64,000 nt of DNA from Micromonospora cremea. GTDB taxonomy: Bacteria > Actinomycetota > Actinomycetes > Mycobacteriales > Micromonosporaceae. Positions within the stretch are counted from its first letter, which is position 1. Every line of letters starts with the position of its first letter. A program made the translations under genes and the position numbers. The DNA is taken from positions 1,055,501-1,119,500 of the forward strand of contig NZ_FSQT01000002.1 in the NCBI RefSeq assembly GCF_900143515.1. The letters are read 5' to 3'. The notes under the pieces were generated by a model that did no database searches, was not told where the DNA came from, and saw only the letters and a list, made by a program, of their open reading frames with translations. Shown here one piece after another: positions 52,769-60,078 of this stretch.

Positions 52769-53722
52769 TCAGGCGGTGTGGTCGACGACGACCTTGCCGA
52801 AGGCGTGACCGGAGTGCAACCGGGCGAAGGCGTCCCCGACCCGGCTGAACGGGACCACGCTGTCCACCACCGGGCGCACGCCGCTGTCGGCGCAGAACGC
52901 CAGCAGCTCGTACAGCTCGCCGGGCGTGCCCATCGAGGTGCCCAGGATCTCCAGCTGCATGGCGAAGACCCGGCGGAGGTTGACCGACGGCTCGTGACCG
53001 GCGGTGGCGCCGGACACCACGATCCGGGCCATCGGCGCGGCCGACTTCATCGAGTGGTCGAAGGTTGCCGCGCCGACCGTCTCGATCACCACGTCGACCC
53101 GTTCCGGCAGCCGGGCACCGGGTTCCACGGCGGTGGCGCCGAGCGCGGTGATCCGATCCCGTTTGGTGGCGTCGCGGCTGGTCGCGTACACCCGCTTGCC
53201 CATCGCGACGGCGAGCGCGACGGCCGCGGTGGCCACGCCGCCGCCCGCGCCCTGCACCAGCACGCTGTCGGCGTCCTCGACGCGGCCCTTGGTGGTCAGC
53301 ATCCGCCACGCGGTCAGCCAGGCCGTGGGCAGGCAGGCCGCGTCGGTCGCCGGCATCCCGTCGGGCAGCGGGACCAGGTTCGACCGGGGTACGGCGACCC
53401 GCTCGGCGAGGGTCCCGGGGAAGTGCTCGGAGAGGATGGAGACCCCGCGCGGGTCACCCTGGGTGACCACCACCGGGTAGACGACCACCTCGTTGCCCTC
53501 CGGGTCCACACCGACCGCGTCGCAGCCGAGGATCATCGGCAGCTGAGCCTCGGTGAGCCCCACCCCGCGCAGTGACCAGAGGTCGTGGTGGTTGAGCGAG
53601 GTGGCCCGCACCTGCACGGTCACCCAGTCGTCGGCCGGGTGGGTCGGCTCGGGCCGCTCACCGACAGTCAGGGCGGCGAGCGGATCGGCGTCGTCGAAGC
53701 GGGAGGCGAAGGCAGCACGCAT
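52769..53722 (-). CDS. medium-chain zinc-binding dehydrogenase/quinone oxidoreductase family protein
   Basis: A 317-residue MDR-superfamily oxidoreductase. A GroES-like domain (about 1-120) contains SLNHHDLWSLRGVG and LGCDAVGVD. The Rossmann motif SVLVQGAGGGVATAAVALAVAMG (about 155-177) binds NAD(P)H. No structural-zinc cysteine cluster is seen, so a quinone-reductase-like enzyme is more likely than a zinc alcohol dehydrogenase. ATG 53722 is chosen because TACCGT lies seven bases before it (leaderless); this rejects the ATG at 53731. Confidence 0.85.
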   Translation of the reverse strand: MRAAFASRFDDADPLAALTVGERPEPTHPADDWVTVQVRATSLNHHDLWSLRGVGLTEAQLPMILGCDAVGVDPEGNEVVVYPVVVTQGDPRGVSILSEHFPGTLAERVAVPRSNLVPLPDGMPATDAACLPTAWLTAWRMLTTKGRVEDADSVLVQGAGGGVATAAVALAVAMGKRVYATSRDATKRDRITALGATAVEPGARLPERVDVVIETVGAATFDHSMKSAAPMARIVVSGATAGHEPSVNLRRVFAMQLEILGTSMGTPGELYELLAFCADSGVRPVVDSVVPFSRVGDAFARLHSGHAFGKVVVDHTA

Positions 53723-53729
53723 GATCGGC

Positions 53730-53735
53730 ACGGTA
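53730..53735 (-). promoter_or_regulatory. -10 element of a leaderless promoter (MDR gene)
   Basis: TACCGT on the minus strand, seven bases before ATG 53722. It discriminates between two in-frame ATGs. Confidence 0.55.
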
Positions 53736-53783
53736 ACAAGCTGAGCGCTGGTTAAGAAGGGGCCTCCCCCGGCACGGGATGTC

Positions 53784-53831
53784 AGGAAGGGCCTGTTCCT
53801 ATGCAGCAGGCGTCAACAAGGTGCCCTTCCT
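53784..53831. repeat. GGGCCC-type palindrome, copy B (probable malic-enzyme terminator)
   Basis: AGGAAGGGC (53784-53792) pairs with GCCCTTCCT (53823-53831); the 30-base loop contains GCAGGCGTCAA, as in copy A at 5312-5358. Its right arm ends on the first base of the malic-enzyme stop codon. GGTTAAGAAGGGGCCTCCCCC-like bases at about 53750-53770 look like a decayed third copy. Confidence 0.7.
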
Positions 53832-55009
53832 TACCGGCGGGCGACACCGTCGCGGCGGGCGGCTTCGGCGACGGCCGCGGCGACGGCCGGCGCGACGCGC
53901 GGGTCCAGCGGCGACGGGACGATCGCCTCGGCGGTCAGCGACTCGGCCACCACCGCGGCGATGGCGTCCGCGGCGGCGACCTTCATTCCCTCGGTGATCC
54001 GGGTGGCCCGCGCGTCCAGCGCGCCCCGGAACACACCGGGGAAGGCGAGCACGTTGTTGATCTGATTGGGGTAGTCGCTGCGCCCGGTGGCGACCACCGC
54101 GACGTGCCGGGCGGCCACCTCGGGGTGCACCTCCGGGGTCGGGTTGGCCAGCGCGAACACGATTCCGCCGGGCGCCATGCCGGCGACCGCGGCCTCCGGG
54201 ATCTGCCCGCCGGACACGCCGATCAGCACGTCCGCGCCGCGCAGCGCTTCGGTGATGTCGCCGCGGCGGCCGTCGGCGTTGGTGGTCGCGGCCAGCTCGG
54301 CCTTGGTGCCGGTCAGCTCGGTGCGGTGCCGGCCGATGATCCCCTTGGAGTCGCAGACCACCACCTGATCAGGGTTGACGCCCCCGGCGACCAGCATCTT
54401 CGTCACGGCCACGCCGGCCGCGCCGGCGCCGCTCACCGCGACCCGCAGGTCACCGAGCTTGCGGTTGAGCAGGGTGGCCGCGTTGCGCAGCGCGGCGAGC
54501 ACCACGATCGCGGTGCCGTGCTGGTCGTCGTGGAAGACCGGGATGTCCAGCGCCTCGTCGAGCCGGCGCTCCACCTCGAAGCAGCGCGGCGCGCTGATGT
54601 CCTCCAGGTTGATTCCGCCGAACGAGGGGGCCAGCGCCCGCACCACCGCGACGATCTCGTCCACGTCCTGGGTGTCCAGACAGACCGGCACCGCGTCGAC
54701 CCCGGCGAACTGCTTGAACAGCACCGCCTTGCCCTCCATCACCGGCAGCGCGGCACGCGGGCCGATGTTGCCGAGCCCGAGCACCGCCGACCCGTCGGTG
54801 ACCACCGCGACGGTGTGCGACACCCAGGTGTAGTCGTCGACCAGGCCGGGGTCGGCGGCGATCGCCTCGCACACCCGGGCCACCCCCGGGGTGTACGCGA
54901 GGGAGAGGTCCTCCCGGCTGGTGAGCGGCACCGTCGAGGTGACGGCCATCTTGCCGCCCCGGTGCAGCTGGAAGACGGGATCAGCGGGGTCCACGGTGGA
55001 CGAAGACAT
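53831..55009 (-). CDS. NAD(P)-dependent malic enzyme
   Basis: A 392-residue short-form malic enzyme converting malate to pyruvate and CO2. Seen: [16 protein letters not shown] (about 35-50) with the catalytic tyrosine, [15 protein letters not shown] (about 95-109) with the catalytic lysine, [12 protein letters not shown] (about 158-169) with metal-binding aspartates, [13 protein letters not shown] (about 188-200) for NAD(P), and [12 protein letters not shown] (about 280-291). The phosphotransacetylase tail of long forms is absent. ATG 55009 follows CTGGAG. Confidence 0.93.
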   Translation of the reverse strand: MSSSTVDPADPVFQLHRGGKMAVTSTVPLTSREDLSLAYTPGVARVCEAIAADPGLVDDYTWVSHTVAVVTDGSAVLGLGNIGPRAALPVMEGKAVLFKQFAGVDAVPVCLDTQDVDEIVAVVRALAPSFGGINLEDISAPRCFEVERRLDEALDIPVFHDDQHGTAIVVLAALRNAATLLNRKLGDLRVAVSGAGAAGVAVTKMLVAGGVNPDQVVVCDSKGIIGRHRTELTGTKAELAATTNADGRRGDITEALRGADVLIGVSGGQIPEAAVAGMAPGGIVFALANPTPEVHPEVAARHVAVVATGRSDYPNQINNVLAFPGVFRGALDARATRITEGMKVAAADAIAAVVAESLTAEAIVPSPLDPRVAPAVAAAVAEAARRDGVARR

Positions 55010-55152
55010 GGTGGTGACTCCAGGATCTGTCGAGCAGACGGGGCGGCCGGCCCGGCCGCGAGGTGGGCGGCGAGCGGTGGCACGCGGTGCGGGGGGTCAC
55101 CCGGGCACTTTCCGAGCATAGTGTCGACACTGCCACTCGGATGTGAGCAGGG

Positions 55153-55518
55153 TCATAACAGTCGACGCGGGACCCGCCCGGGGCGCGGCCAGTAGCGGGC
55201 CACCACGCGTCCCCGCACGTCGGCCACCCCGTACGCGCGGGAGTCGTCGGTGACCAGGTCGTTGTCCCCGCGTAGCCACCAGCCGCCGTCCTGCGGTCGG
55301 ACCGCCCGCTTCACCACCAGCAGCTCGGGACGGGTCCGGAAGACCGCGACCACCACGTCACCGGGGCGGATCGGGCGACCCCGGGGGCGCACCAGCACCG
55401 CGTCGCCGTGCCGCAGCGTCGGCGCCATGGACGGGCCGGTCACCAGGACAGCGGTCAGCGGCCTCCGCAGCCGGGGCGCCTCCGCCGGGTGATCGGGCCG
55501 CACTGGTTTCACCTCCAT
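55153..55518 (-). CDS. sodX: nickel superoxide dismutase maturation protease
   Basis: A 121-residue signal-peptidase-like S26 protease. TGPSMAPTLRHGDAVLVRPR (about 27-46) holds the catalytic serine; VVKRAVRP (about 68-75) holds the lysine; the typical RGDNDLVTDDSRAYG box is at about 83-97. It lies divergent to sodN, the arrangement known for SodX, which cleaves the SodN N-terminal extension so that His1 can bind nickel. ATG 55518 is the likely start. Confidence 0.9.
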   Translation of the reverse strand: MEVKPVRPDHPAEAPRLRRPLTAVLVTGPSMAPTLRHGDAVLVRPRGRPIRPGDVVVAVFRTRPELLVVKRAVRPQDGGWWLRGDNDLVTDDSRAYGVADVRGRVVARYWPRPGRVPRRLL

Positions 55519-55553
55519 CCGCTTCGGGGAGCATTCCCAGGAGTAATGTCGCC

Positions 55554-55568
55554 TTTGATCATCGCAAA
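55554..55568. promoter_or_regulatory. TTTG-N7-CAAA inverted repeat in the sodX-sodN intergenic region
   Basis: TTTGATCATCGCAAA lies 20 bases before sodN and 36 before sodX. It partly resembles the Nur (nickel uptake regulator) consensus TTGCAA-N5-TTGCAA but matches poorly in the left half. Confidence 0.35.
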
Positions 55569-55587
55569 CTTCCCATGGAGGATCCCG

Positions 55588-55992
55588 ATGCGACTTCCGC
55601 GCATCCTTGCGCCCCGCGTCACCGCGAGCGCTCACTGCGACCTGCCGTGCGGCGTCTACGACCCGGCTCAGGCCCGGATCGAGGCCGAGTCGGTCAAAAT
55701 GATCTGCGAGAAGTACCAGGCGAACACGGACCCGGAGTTCCGCACCCGGGCGATCATCATCAAGGAGCAGCGCGCCGAGCTGGTCAAGCACCACCTGTGG
55801 GTGCTCTGGACCGACTACTTCAAGGCCACGCACTTCGAGAAGTACCCGCAGCTGCACCAGCTGTTCAACGAGGCCACCAAGCTCGCCGGCTCCGGTGGGG
55901 TCAAGGGCAGCCTCGACCCGGCCACCGCCGACAAGCTGCTGCAGAAGATCGACGACATCTCGAAGATCTTCTGGGAGACCAAGAAGGCGTGA
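55588..55992 (+). CDS. sodN: nickel superoxide dismutase
   Basis: A 134-residue SodN. The proprotein N-terminus (MRLPRILAPRVTASA) is removed to expose HCDLPCGVYDP (16-26), the nickel hook (His1, Cys2 and Cys6 of the mature enzyme). The remainder is a four-helix bundle with EAESVKMICEKYQ and HHLWVLWTDYFK, assembling as a hexamer. It detoxifies superoxide in the cytoplasm. GGAGGATCCC precedes ATG 55588. Its 3' end overlaps the GNAT gene by GTGA. Confidence 0.97.
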   Translation: MRLPRILAPRVTASAHCDLPCGVYDPAQARIEAESVKMICEKYQANTDPEFRTRAIIIKEQRAELVKHHLWVLWTDYFKATHFEKYPQLHQLFNEATKLAGSGGVKGSLDPATADKLLQKIDDISKIFWETKKA

Positions 55993-56510
55993 CCTCACCC
56001 GTCACTCCGACGATCCGGCCGGCACGTCCCCAGGATGTGCCGGCCGTCGTCGCCATGGTCCACGAGCTGGCGGAGTACGAACGCGCTCCCGACCAGTGCC
56101 ACCTCACCACCGAGCAGTTGACCTCCGCCCTGTTCGGGGCCGCGCCGGCGCTCTTCGGCCACGTCGCGGTCGACGAGCACGACCAGCCGATCGGCTTCGC
56201 GCTGTGGTTCCTCAACTTCTCCACCTGGGCCGGGCTGCACGGCATCTACCTGGAGGACCTCTACGTCCGACCGGCCGCCCGGGGCACCGGCGCGGGTCGG
56301 CTGCTGCTCGCCACCCTGGCCGACATCTGCGTACGACGCGGATACCGGCGACTGGAGTGGTTGATGATCGACTGGAACCCGGCGGCCGGGTTCTACGCCT
56401 CGATCGGCGCGGAGCAGATGAACGAGTGGGTCCCCTACCGGCTCAGCGGCGACGCACTGCACGACCTCGCCAGCCAGGCCACCGCCGCCGGCACGCGTCC
56501 GGGCGGCTGA
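55989..56510 (+). CDS. GNAT N-acetyltransferase (diamine-acetyltransferase-like)
   Basis: A 173-residue acetyltransferase. IRPARPQDVPAVVAMVHELAEYERAPD (about 7-33) and the acetyl-CoA-binding LEDLYVRPAARGTGAGRLLLATLA (about 88-111) match spermidine/diamine acetyltransferases, including the EYER box. WNPAAGFYASIGA (about 128-140) follows. GTG 55989 overlaps the sodN stop by four bases, so expression is coupled, though the functional link is unclear. Confidence 0.85.
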   Translation: MTSPVTPTIRPARPQDVPAVVAMVHELAEYERAPDQCHLTTEQLTSALFGAAPALFGHVAVDEHDQPIGFALWFLNFSTWAGLHGIYLEDLYVRPAARGTGAGRLLLATLADICVRRGYRRLEWLMIDWNPAAGFYASIGAEQMNEWVPYRLSGDALHDLASQATAAGTRPGG

Positions 56511-56542
56511 CCGGGTAGAGTCCCCGACCGGGGGGATGAGGC

Positions 56543-56950
56543 GTGACTCAACTGACCGGCCAGCCAGCGACCGACGACGACGTGGTGCACCTCACGGTGC
56601 CCGCCGACGGCGGTTACCTCGGCGTGCTCCGTACCGCCACCGCCGGTCTCGCGGCCCGGTTGCAGTTCGCGCTCGACGAGATCGAGGATCTGCGGATCGC
56701 GGTCGACGAGGCATGCGCCATGCTGCTCGCGATCGCCACCCGCGACGCCGAGCTGGAGTGCCGGTTCTCGGTCACCGAGGACGCGCTGACCGTCGAGGTG
56801 ACCGTGCCGACCGTGCGCGGCGCGACGCTCCCCGCCGAGTCGTCCTTCGCCTGGAAGGTGCTCACCGCGCTGACCACGTCGGCGTCCGCCACGGCCGCCG
56901 ACGGCCGGGCGACGATCTCGCTGCTCACCCGCCGCTCCAGCGGCTACTGA
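56543..56950 (+). CDS. RsbW-like anti-sigma regulatory kinase
   Basis: A 135-residue GHKL-type ATPase of the anti-sigma (RsbW/SpoIIAB-like) family. The N-box is IEDLRIAVDEACAMLL (about 46-61), with DEAC in place of the usual NA(V/I). The G-box is degenerate: near 100-115 reads FAWKVLTALTTSA, lacking the clear GxGL of active kinases. It may bind a sigma factor without kinase activity. No sigma gene is adjacent. GTG 56543 follows GGGGGGATGAGG; TAGAGT at 56516-56521 could be its -10. Confidence 0.75.
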   Translation: MTQLTGQPATDDDVVHLTVPADGGYLGVLRTATAGLAARLQFALDEIEDLRIAVDEACAMLLAIATRDAELECRFSVTEDALTVEVTVPTVRGATLPAESSFAWKVLTALTTSASATAADGRATISLLTRRSSGY

Positions 56951-56983
56951 CCGACCCGCCGCCTCGGCACGCGCCGAGCGCGG

Positions 56984-57373
56984 TCACTCGAAACCGAGCG
57001 CCCGGGTCGTCGGGGGGCTGACCAACAGCCAGCTGACGCCCAGGCCCAGTGCCATCAGCGGCACGCCGAGCCAGCCCAGCCCGGCCTGGATCATGAACCA
57101 CCCGATCGGCAGCAGCATCAGCTGGAGCACGATGGCGGGAGCACGCGCACCGGCCTGACGGCGCAGCAGCGCGCGGCCCAGTGCCCAGAGCGCGGCCGCC
57201 GCCCCGACGGCGAACGCGGTCACCAGCAGCGCCGACAGCAGATCGCTGGTGGCGGCGGTGAGATCGGCCCAGACCAGCCAGGCGGCGATCAGCCCGACGG
57301 CGACGGCCTCCGCCCACAGCAGTCGGACCGCCCAGCGGAGCGTGACGGGAATCGGGGCCGAGTCGATGGTCAC
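56984..57373 (-). CDS. small hypothetical membrane protein
   Basis: A 129-residue protein, not recognised. It has four hydrophobic helices (about 12-35, 45-65, 75-95, 100-118) and short basic loops (GRALLRRQAGAR). GTG 57373 is supported by TATCGT exactly seven bases upstream. Divergent from the lipid kinase; their promoters interleave. Confidence 0.6.
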   Translation of the reverse strand: MTIDSAPIPVTLRWAVRLLWAEAVAVGLIAAWLVWADLTAATSDLLSALLVTAFAVGAAAALWALGRALLRRQAGARAPAIVLQLMLLPIGWFMIQAGLGWLGVPLMALGLGVSWLLVSPPTTRALGFE

Positions 57374-57380
57374 GCGCGCC

Positions 57381-57409
57381 ACGATACCCGGGCTACCGGG
57401 AGGTACAGT
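57381..57409. promoter_or_regulatory. back-to-back leaderless promoters
   Basis: Minus-strand TATCGT (57386-57381) is seven bases before GTG 57373. Plus-strand TACAGT (57404-57409) is seven bases before ATG 57417. The two start codons are only 43 bp apart, so each -10 occupies the other's -35 region. Confidence 0.6.
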
Positions 57410-57416
57410 GCCGCCC

Positions 57417-58367
57417 ATGCGGGCCGTCCTGGTGGTCAATCCGAAGGCCACCACCACCAGCGAACGCAGCCGGGACGTGCTTGTCCGGGCGCTGCGCAGC
57501 GAAGTCGACCTCAGCGTGCGCTACACCCGCCGGCGTGGGCACGCCATGGCGCTGGCCCGGGAGGCCGCCGCGGAGGGGGTCGACCTCGTCGTCACCCTGG
57601 GTGGCGACGGCACCGTCAACGAGGTGGTGAACGGCCTGATGACGGCCGAGCCGCCCGCCGGCGCCGATGGGGCCACGCTGGCGGAGCGGCTGCCCGCGCT
57701 GGCGACCGTTCCGGGTGGCTCGACGAACGTGTTCGCCCGGGCGCTGGGCCTGCCCCGGGAGTGGCCGGAGGGGACCAGCATGATCCTCGAAGGCGTGCGG
57801 CTGGGTCGGCACCGGACGATCGGGCTGGGTCGCGCGGACGACCGCTACTTCACCTTCTGCGCGGGGTTCGGCCTGGACGCCGCCGTGATCCACCGGGTGG
57901 AGCAGGCCCGCCGTCGGGGGCGCGTCTCCACGCCGAGCCTCTACCTGCGCTCGATCATGAACCAGTACTTCCTCGCCTCGGACCGGCGGCACCCGGCGAT
58001 CACGTTGGAGCGTCCCGGCGAGCCGGCGGAGGGCGAGCTCGCCACCGTCATCATCCAGAACACCGCGCCGTGGACGTACCTGGGCGATCGGGAGATCAAC
58101 CCGAACCCGGAGGCGTCGTTCGATCTCGGGCTGGACGTGCTGGCGTTGCGTCAGCTCCGGGTTGCCAGTACGACACGGACGGTGACCCAGTTCTTGTCTC
58201 GGCGGCCGGATCCACGCGGCCGGCAGGTGTTACGACTCCATGACACAGCGGAGTTCACCCTGCTCTCCAGCCGCCCGCAGGCGTTCCAGCTGGACGGCGA
58301 CTACCTGGGCGAGCGGGAGAAAGTCAGATTCACATCCGTTCCCGCCGCACTGAGAGTAATCTGCTAG
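57417..58367 (+). CDS. diacylglycerol/lipid kinase family protein (YegS/DagK-like)
   Basis: A 316-residue DAGK-catalytic-domain protein. VVNPKATTTSERS (6-18), GGDGTVNEVVNGL (about 63-75) with the nucleotide-binding GGDGT, and VPGGSTNVFARALGLP (about 100-115) are the conserved blocks. It phosphorylates diacylglycerol or a related lipid using ATP. ATG 57417 is supported by TACAGT seven bases upstream; GTG 57408 behind GGGAGG is an alternative. Confidence 0.9.
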   Translation: MRAVLVVNPKATTTSERSRDVLVRALRSEVDLSVRYTRRRGHAMALAREAAAEGVDLVVTLGGDGTVNEVVNGLMTAEPPAGADGATLAERLPALATVPGGSTNVFARALGLPREWPEGTSMILEGVRLGRHRTIGLGRADDRYFTFCAGFGLDAAVIHRVEQARRRGRVSTPSLYLRSIMNQYFLASDRRHPAITLERPGEPAEGELATVIIQNTAPWTYLGDREINPNPEASFDLGLDVLALRQLRVASTTRTVTQFLSRRPDPRGRQVLRLHDTAEFTLLSSRPQAFQLDGDYLGEREKVRFTSVPAALRVIC

Positions 58368-58584
58368 GTCTCGGGTACTGCCCTAGGTCGACGCGGCCGC
58401 CACAACTGCATCGACGCGGTCGCCGCCACACCGAGGGGCAGGTGCCGGAAATGTCAGCAATGTCACGCGGACTGTACTATATTGATCCTCGGCAGTGGCA
58501 CGGCGGGTAACCAGGAAGGCACTGGAACCCGGACAAATGGGTTGTGGGCTTGCTCACCGCCCGGAGTTTTTCCGAGCGTCACCC

Positions 58585-58590
58585 TTGACA
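58585..58590 (+). promoter_or_regulatory. TTGACA, possible -35 of a first whiB1 promoter
   Basis: Perfect TTGACA with AGTATT (58608-58613) 17 bases downstream as a poor -10. This promoter would overlap the CRP-like site, so CRP would repress it. Confidence 0.35.
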
Positions 58591-58601
58591 TCGCGAGTGT
58601 T

Positions 58602-58617
58602 CGTGAAAGTATTCACA
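58602..58617. promoter_or_regulatory. CRP/GlxR-type binding site
   Basis: CGTGA-AAGTAT-TCACA matches the consensus TGTGA-N6-TCACA at nine of ten defined positions. It is about 52 bases upstream of the start expected from the promoter at 58625-58655. In Mycobacterium tuberculosis whiB1 is controlled by CRP (Rv3676). Confidence 0.65.
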
Positions 58618-58624
58618 AGCGAAC

Positions 58625-58655
58625 TTGAGTTACCGGGACATTGCCTGGATATGCT
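58625..58655 (+). promoter_or_regulatory. candidate whiB1 promoter
   Basis: TTGAGT (58625-58630) and TATGCT (58650-58655) with a 19-base spacer. Reasonable -10, long spacer; an activator such as CRP could compensate. Confidence 0.4.
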
Positions 58656-58817
58656 CGTCAGGTTGAGCTGTTCCAGCAGGTCCCCAGGGCTAACTGCCTG
58701 CTCACGCACTGCCGAATGGACCGACGCGAACTGTCACCATCGGCACTGCGGATGCATATAGGAAAAGCACTACAAGCAATAATTGCCACCCCATCCAGAA
58801 TGAGGAGTGTTGCCGCC

Positions 58818-59075
58818 ATGGACTGGCGTCACCATGCTGTCTGCCGCGACGAGGACCCGGAGCTGTTCTTCCCTATCGGGACGTCCGGACCGGCTCTCCT
58901 GCAGGTCGAGCAGGCCAAGGCCGTCTGCAGGCGCTGCTCCGTGACCGACCAGTGCCTGCAGTGGGCGCTCGAGTCGGGTCAGGACGCCGGCGTCTGGGGC
59001 GGAATGAGCGAGGAGGAGCGGCGCGCTGTCAAGCGTCGCGGCGGCCTCCGCGTGCTGCGCGCTCACTCCGCCTGA
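58818..59075 (+). CDS. whiB1: WhiB-family iron-sulfur transcriptional regulator (WhiB1/WblE type)
   Basis: An 85-residue 4Fe-4S regulator. The cluster cysteines are C9, C37, C40 and C46, the same spacing as M. tuberculosis WhiB1. GVWGG (58-62) is the beta-turn that contacts sigma region 4, followed by basic RRAVKRRGGLRVLR. Starts MDWRHHAVCRDEDPELFFP, near-identical to WhiB1 orthologues. WhiB1 is NO-sensitive and essential in mycobacteria. GAGGAG lies upstream of ATG 58818; the in-frame ATG 58800 has no such site. Terminator at 59093. Confidence 0.95.
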   Translation: MDWRHHAVCRDEDPELFFPIGTSGPALLQVEQAKAVCRRCSVTDQCLQWALESGQDAGVWGGMSEEERRAVKRRGGLRVLRAHSA

Positions 59076-59092
59076 TCCCACGACACAGCTGT

Positions 59093-59122
59093 ACGCCCCG
59101 GCGGGTCCGCCCGCCGGGGCGT
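59093..59122. terminator. whiB1 terminator
   Basis: A perfect 13-bp stem (ACGCCCCGGCGGG) with TCCG loop, 18 bases after the stop. Outer ACAGC/GCTGT bases could lengthen the fold. Confidence 0.85.
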
Positions 59123-59265
59123 TCCGCTGTTCTGCGCCGCTGACGCGCCACACCGCACACCTCGGCGCGAGCTCACGCACCTCACCTGCCGAACCGATCG
59201 CGACGTCCACCGACCACGGATACCCGCTGCCCCGCACTCTGATCATTCGCGGCCAGCGACCTCGG

Positions 59266-60078
59266 TCACACCGCCGACGCCGGGACGCACCGACCGGACC
59301 GCTCGTCGACCCGCCGCAGCACCAGCTCGACCAGCTCCGGGGCGTCGGTCAACGGGTCGGCCACCGCCACCGCGCCGGCCGCCCGGGCCGCCTCGGCCAC
59401 CGCGTCGTGAAAGAGACCCGGTGCCAGGAAGTACCCGGCAACCGCCACCCGGCGAGCGCCGGCCGCCCGTAGCCGGGCCACCGCGACACCGGTCGCCGGC
59501 GGGGCCGCCGAGGCGTACGACACCCGGCAGGGCACCCCGAACTCCGCGCCGAGCGCGTCCGCCACCAGGCCCACCGAGCCACGCGCCCGCGCGTCCCGGG
59601 TGCCCGCCGCGGCCAGCACCAGCGCGTCGAAGCGACCCGTACACGACTCGCCGAGCCGGCGCCGCAGCCCGGCCACCAGATCCCGGTCCACCGTCCCGTC
59701 CGCCGGGCCGAGCACGTCGGTCACCCCTACCGCCAGCGGAGGCCCGGTCTGCGCCGCGGCGGCGACGGCCGCCGGGATGTCGACCCGATGGTGGTACGCG
59801 GCGGTCAGCAGCAGCGGCACCAGCACCGCGCGGCGGTGGCCGGCCGCCGCCAACCCACGCAGCACCTCGGTCGGCCCCGGCTCGGTGTGGTCCAGCCAGC
59901 TCGTCCACACCGGGGTGCCCGGACGGGCTGCCGACACCGCCCGGCCCAGCGCCCGGGTGGCCTCGGCCGCTCGGGGATCACGGCTGCCGTGCGCGACCAG
60001 CACCACCGGGTCCGCCCCGCCGGCCGTGCGGAGGCCGGTCGGGGTCGTCAACGGGGAGGTCAGACGTGCAGTCCGCAC
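59266..60078 (-). CDS. sirohydrochlorin chelatase (CbiX/SirB family)
   Basis: A 270-residue protein with two CbiX-like halves. The first has VVLVAHGSRDPRAAE (about 26-40), with a metal histidine, and LLTAAYHHRVDIP (about 93-105). The second has LVLAAAGTRDARARG and VAGYFLAPGLFHD (about 155-235). It inserts iron (or cobalt) into sirohydrochlorin, making siroheme for the sulfite reductase at the head of the operon. GTG 60078 overlaps the end of cysH by 19 bases; a TTG at 60051 is an alternative start. Confidence 0.85.
   Translation of the reverse strand: MRTARLTSPLTTPTGLRTAGGADPVVLVAHGSRDPRAAEATRALGRAVSAARPGTPVWTSWLDHTEPGPTEVLRGLAAAGHRRAVLVPLLLTAAYHHRVDIPAAVAAAAQTGPPLAVGVTDVLGPADGTVDRDLVAGLRRRLGESCTGRFDALVLAAAGTRDARARGSVGLVADALGAEFGVPCRVSYASAAPPATGVAVARLRAAGARRVAVAGYFLAPGLFHDAVAEAARAAGAVAVADPLTDAPELVELVLRRVDERSGRCVPASAV

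Larger units (their letters stand above)
58368..58817 (+). other. long regulatory region upstream of whiB1
   Basis: About 450 bases without a convincing gene. It is AT-richer than the rest of the window and holds the CRP-like site and candidate promoters described separately. AT-rich ACTGTACTATATTGATCC lies near 58472-58489. Open frames at 58495 and 58641 lack family resemblance. The predicted whiB1 5' leader would be about 155 bases. Confidence 0.5.

Noticed and set aside
58495..58761. possible small ORF in the whiB1 leader
   Set aside because: No ribosome site or family resemblance, and it lies across the CRP site and promoters.
58641..58817. N-terminal extension of WhiB1 from the upstream frame
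   Set aside because: WhiB1 orthologues start with MDWRHHA, and GAGGAG precedes that ATG.
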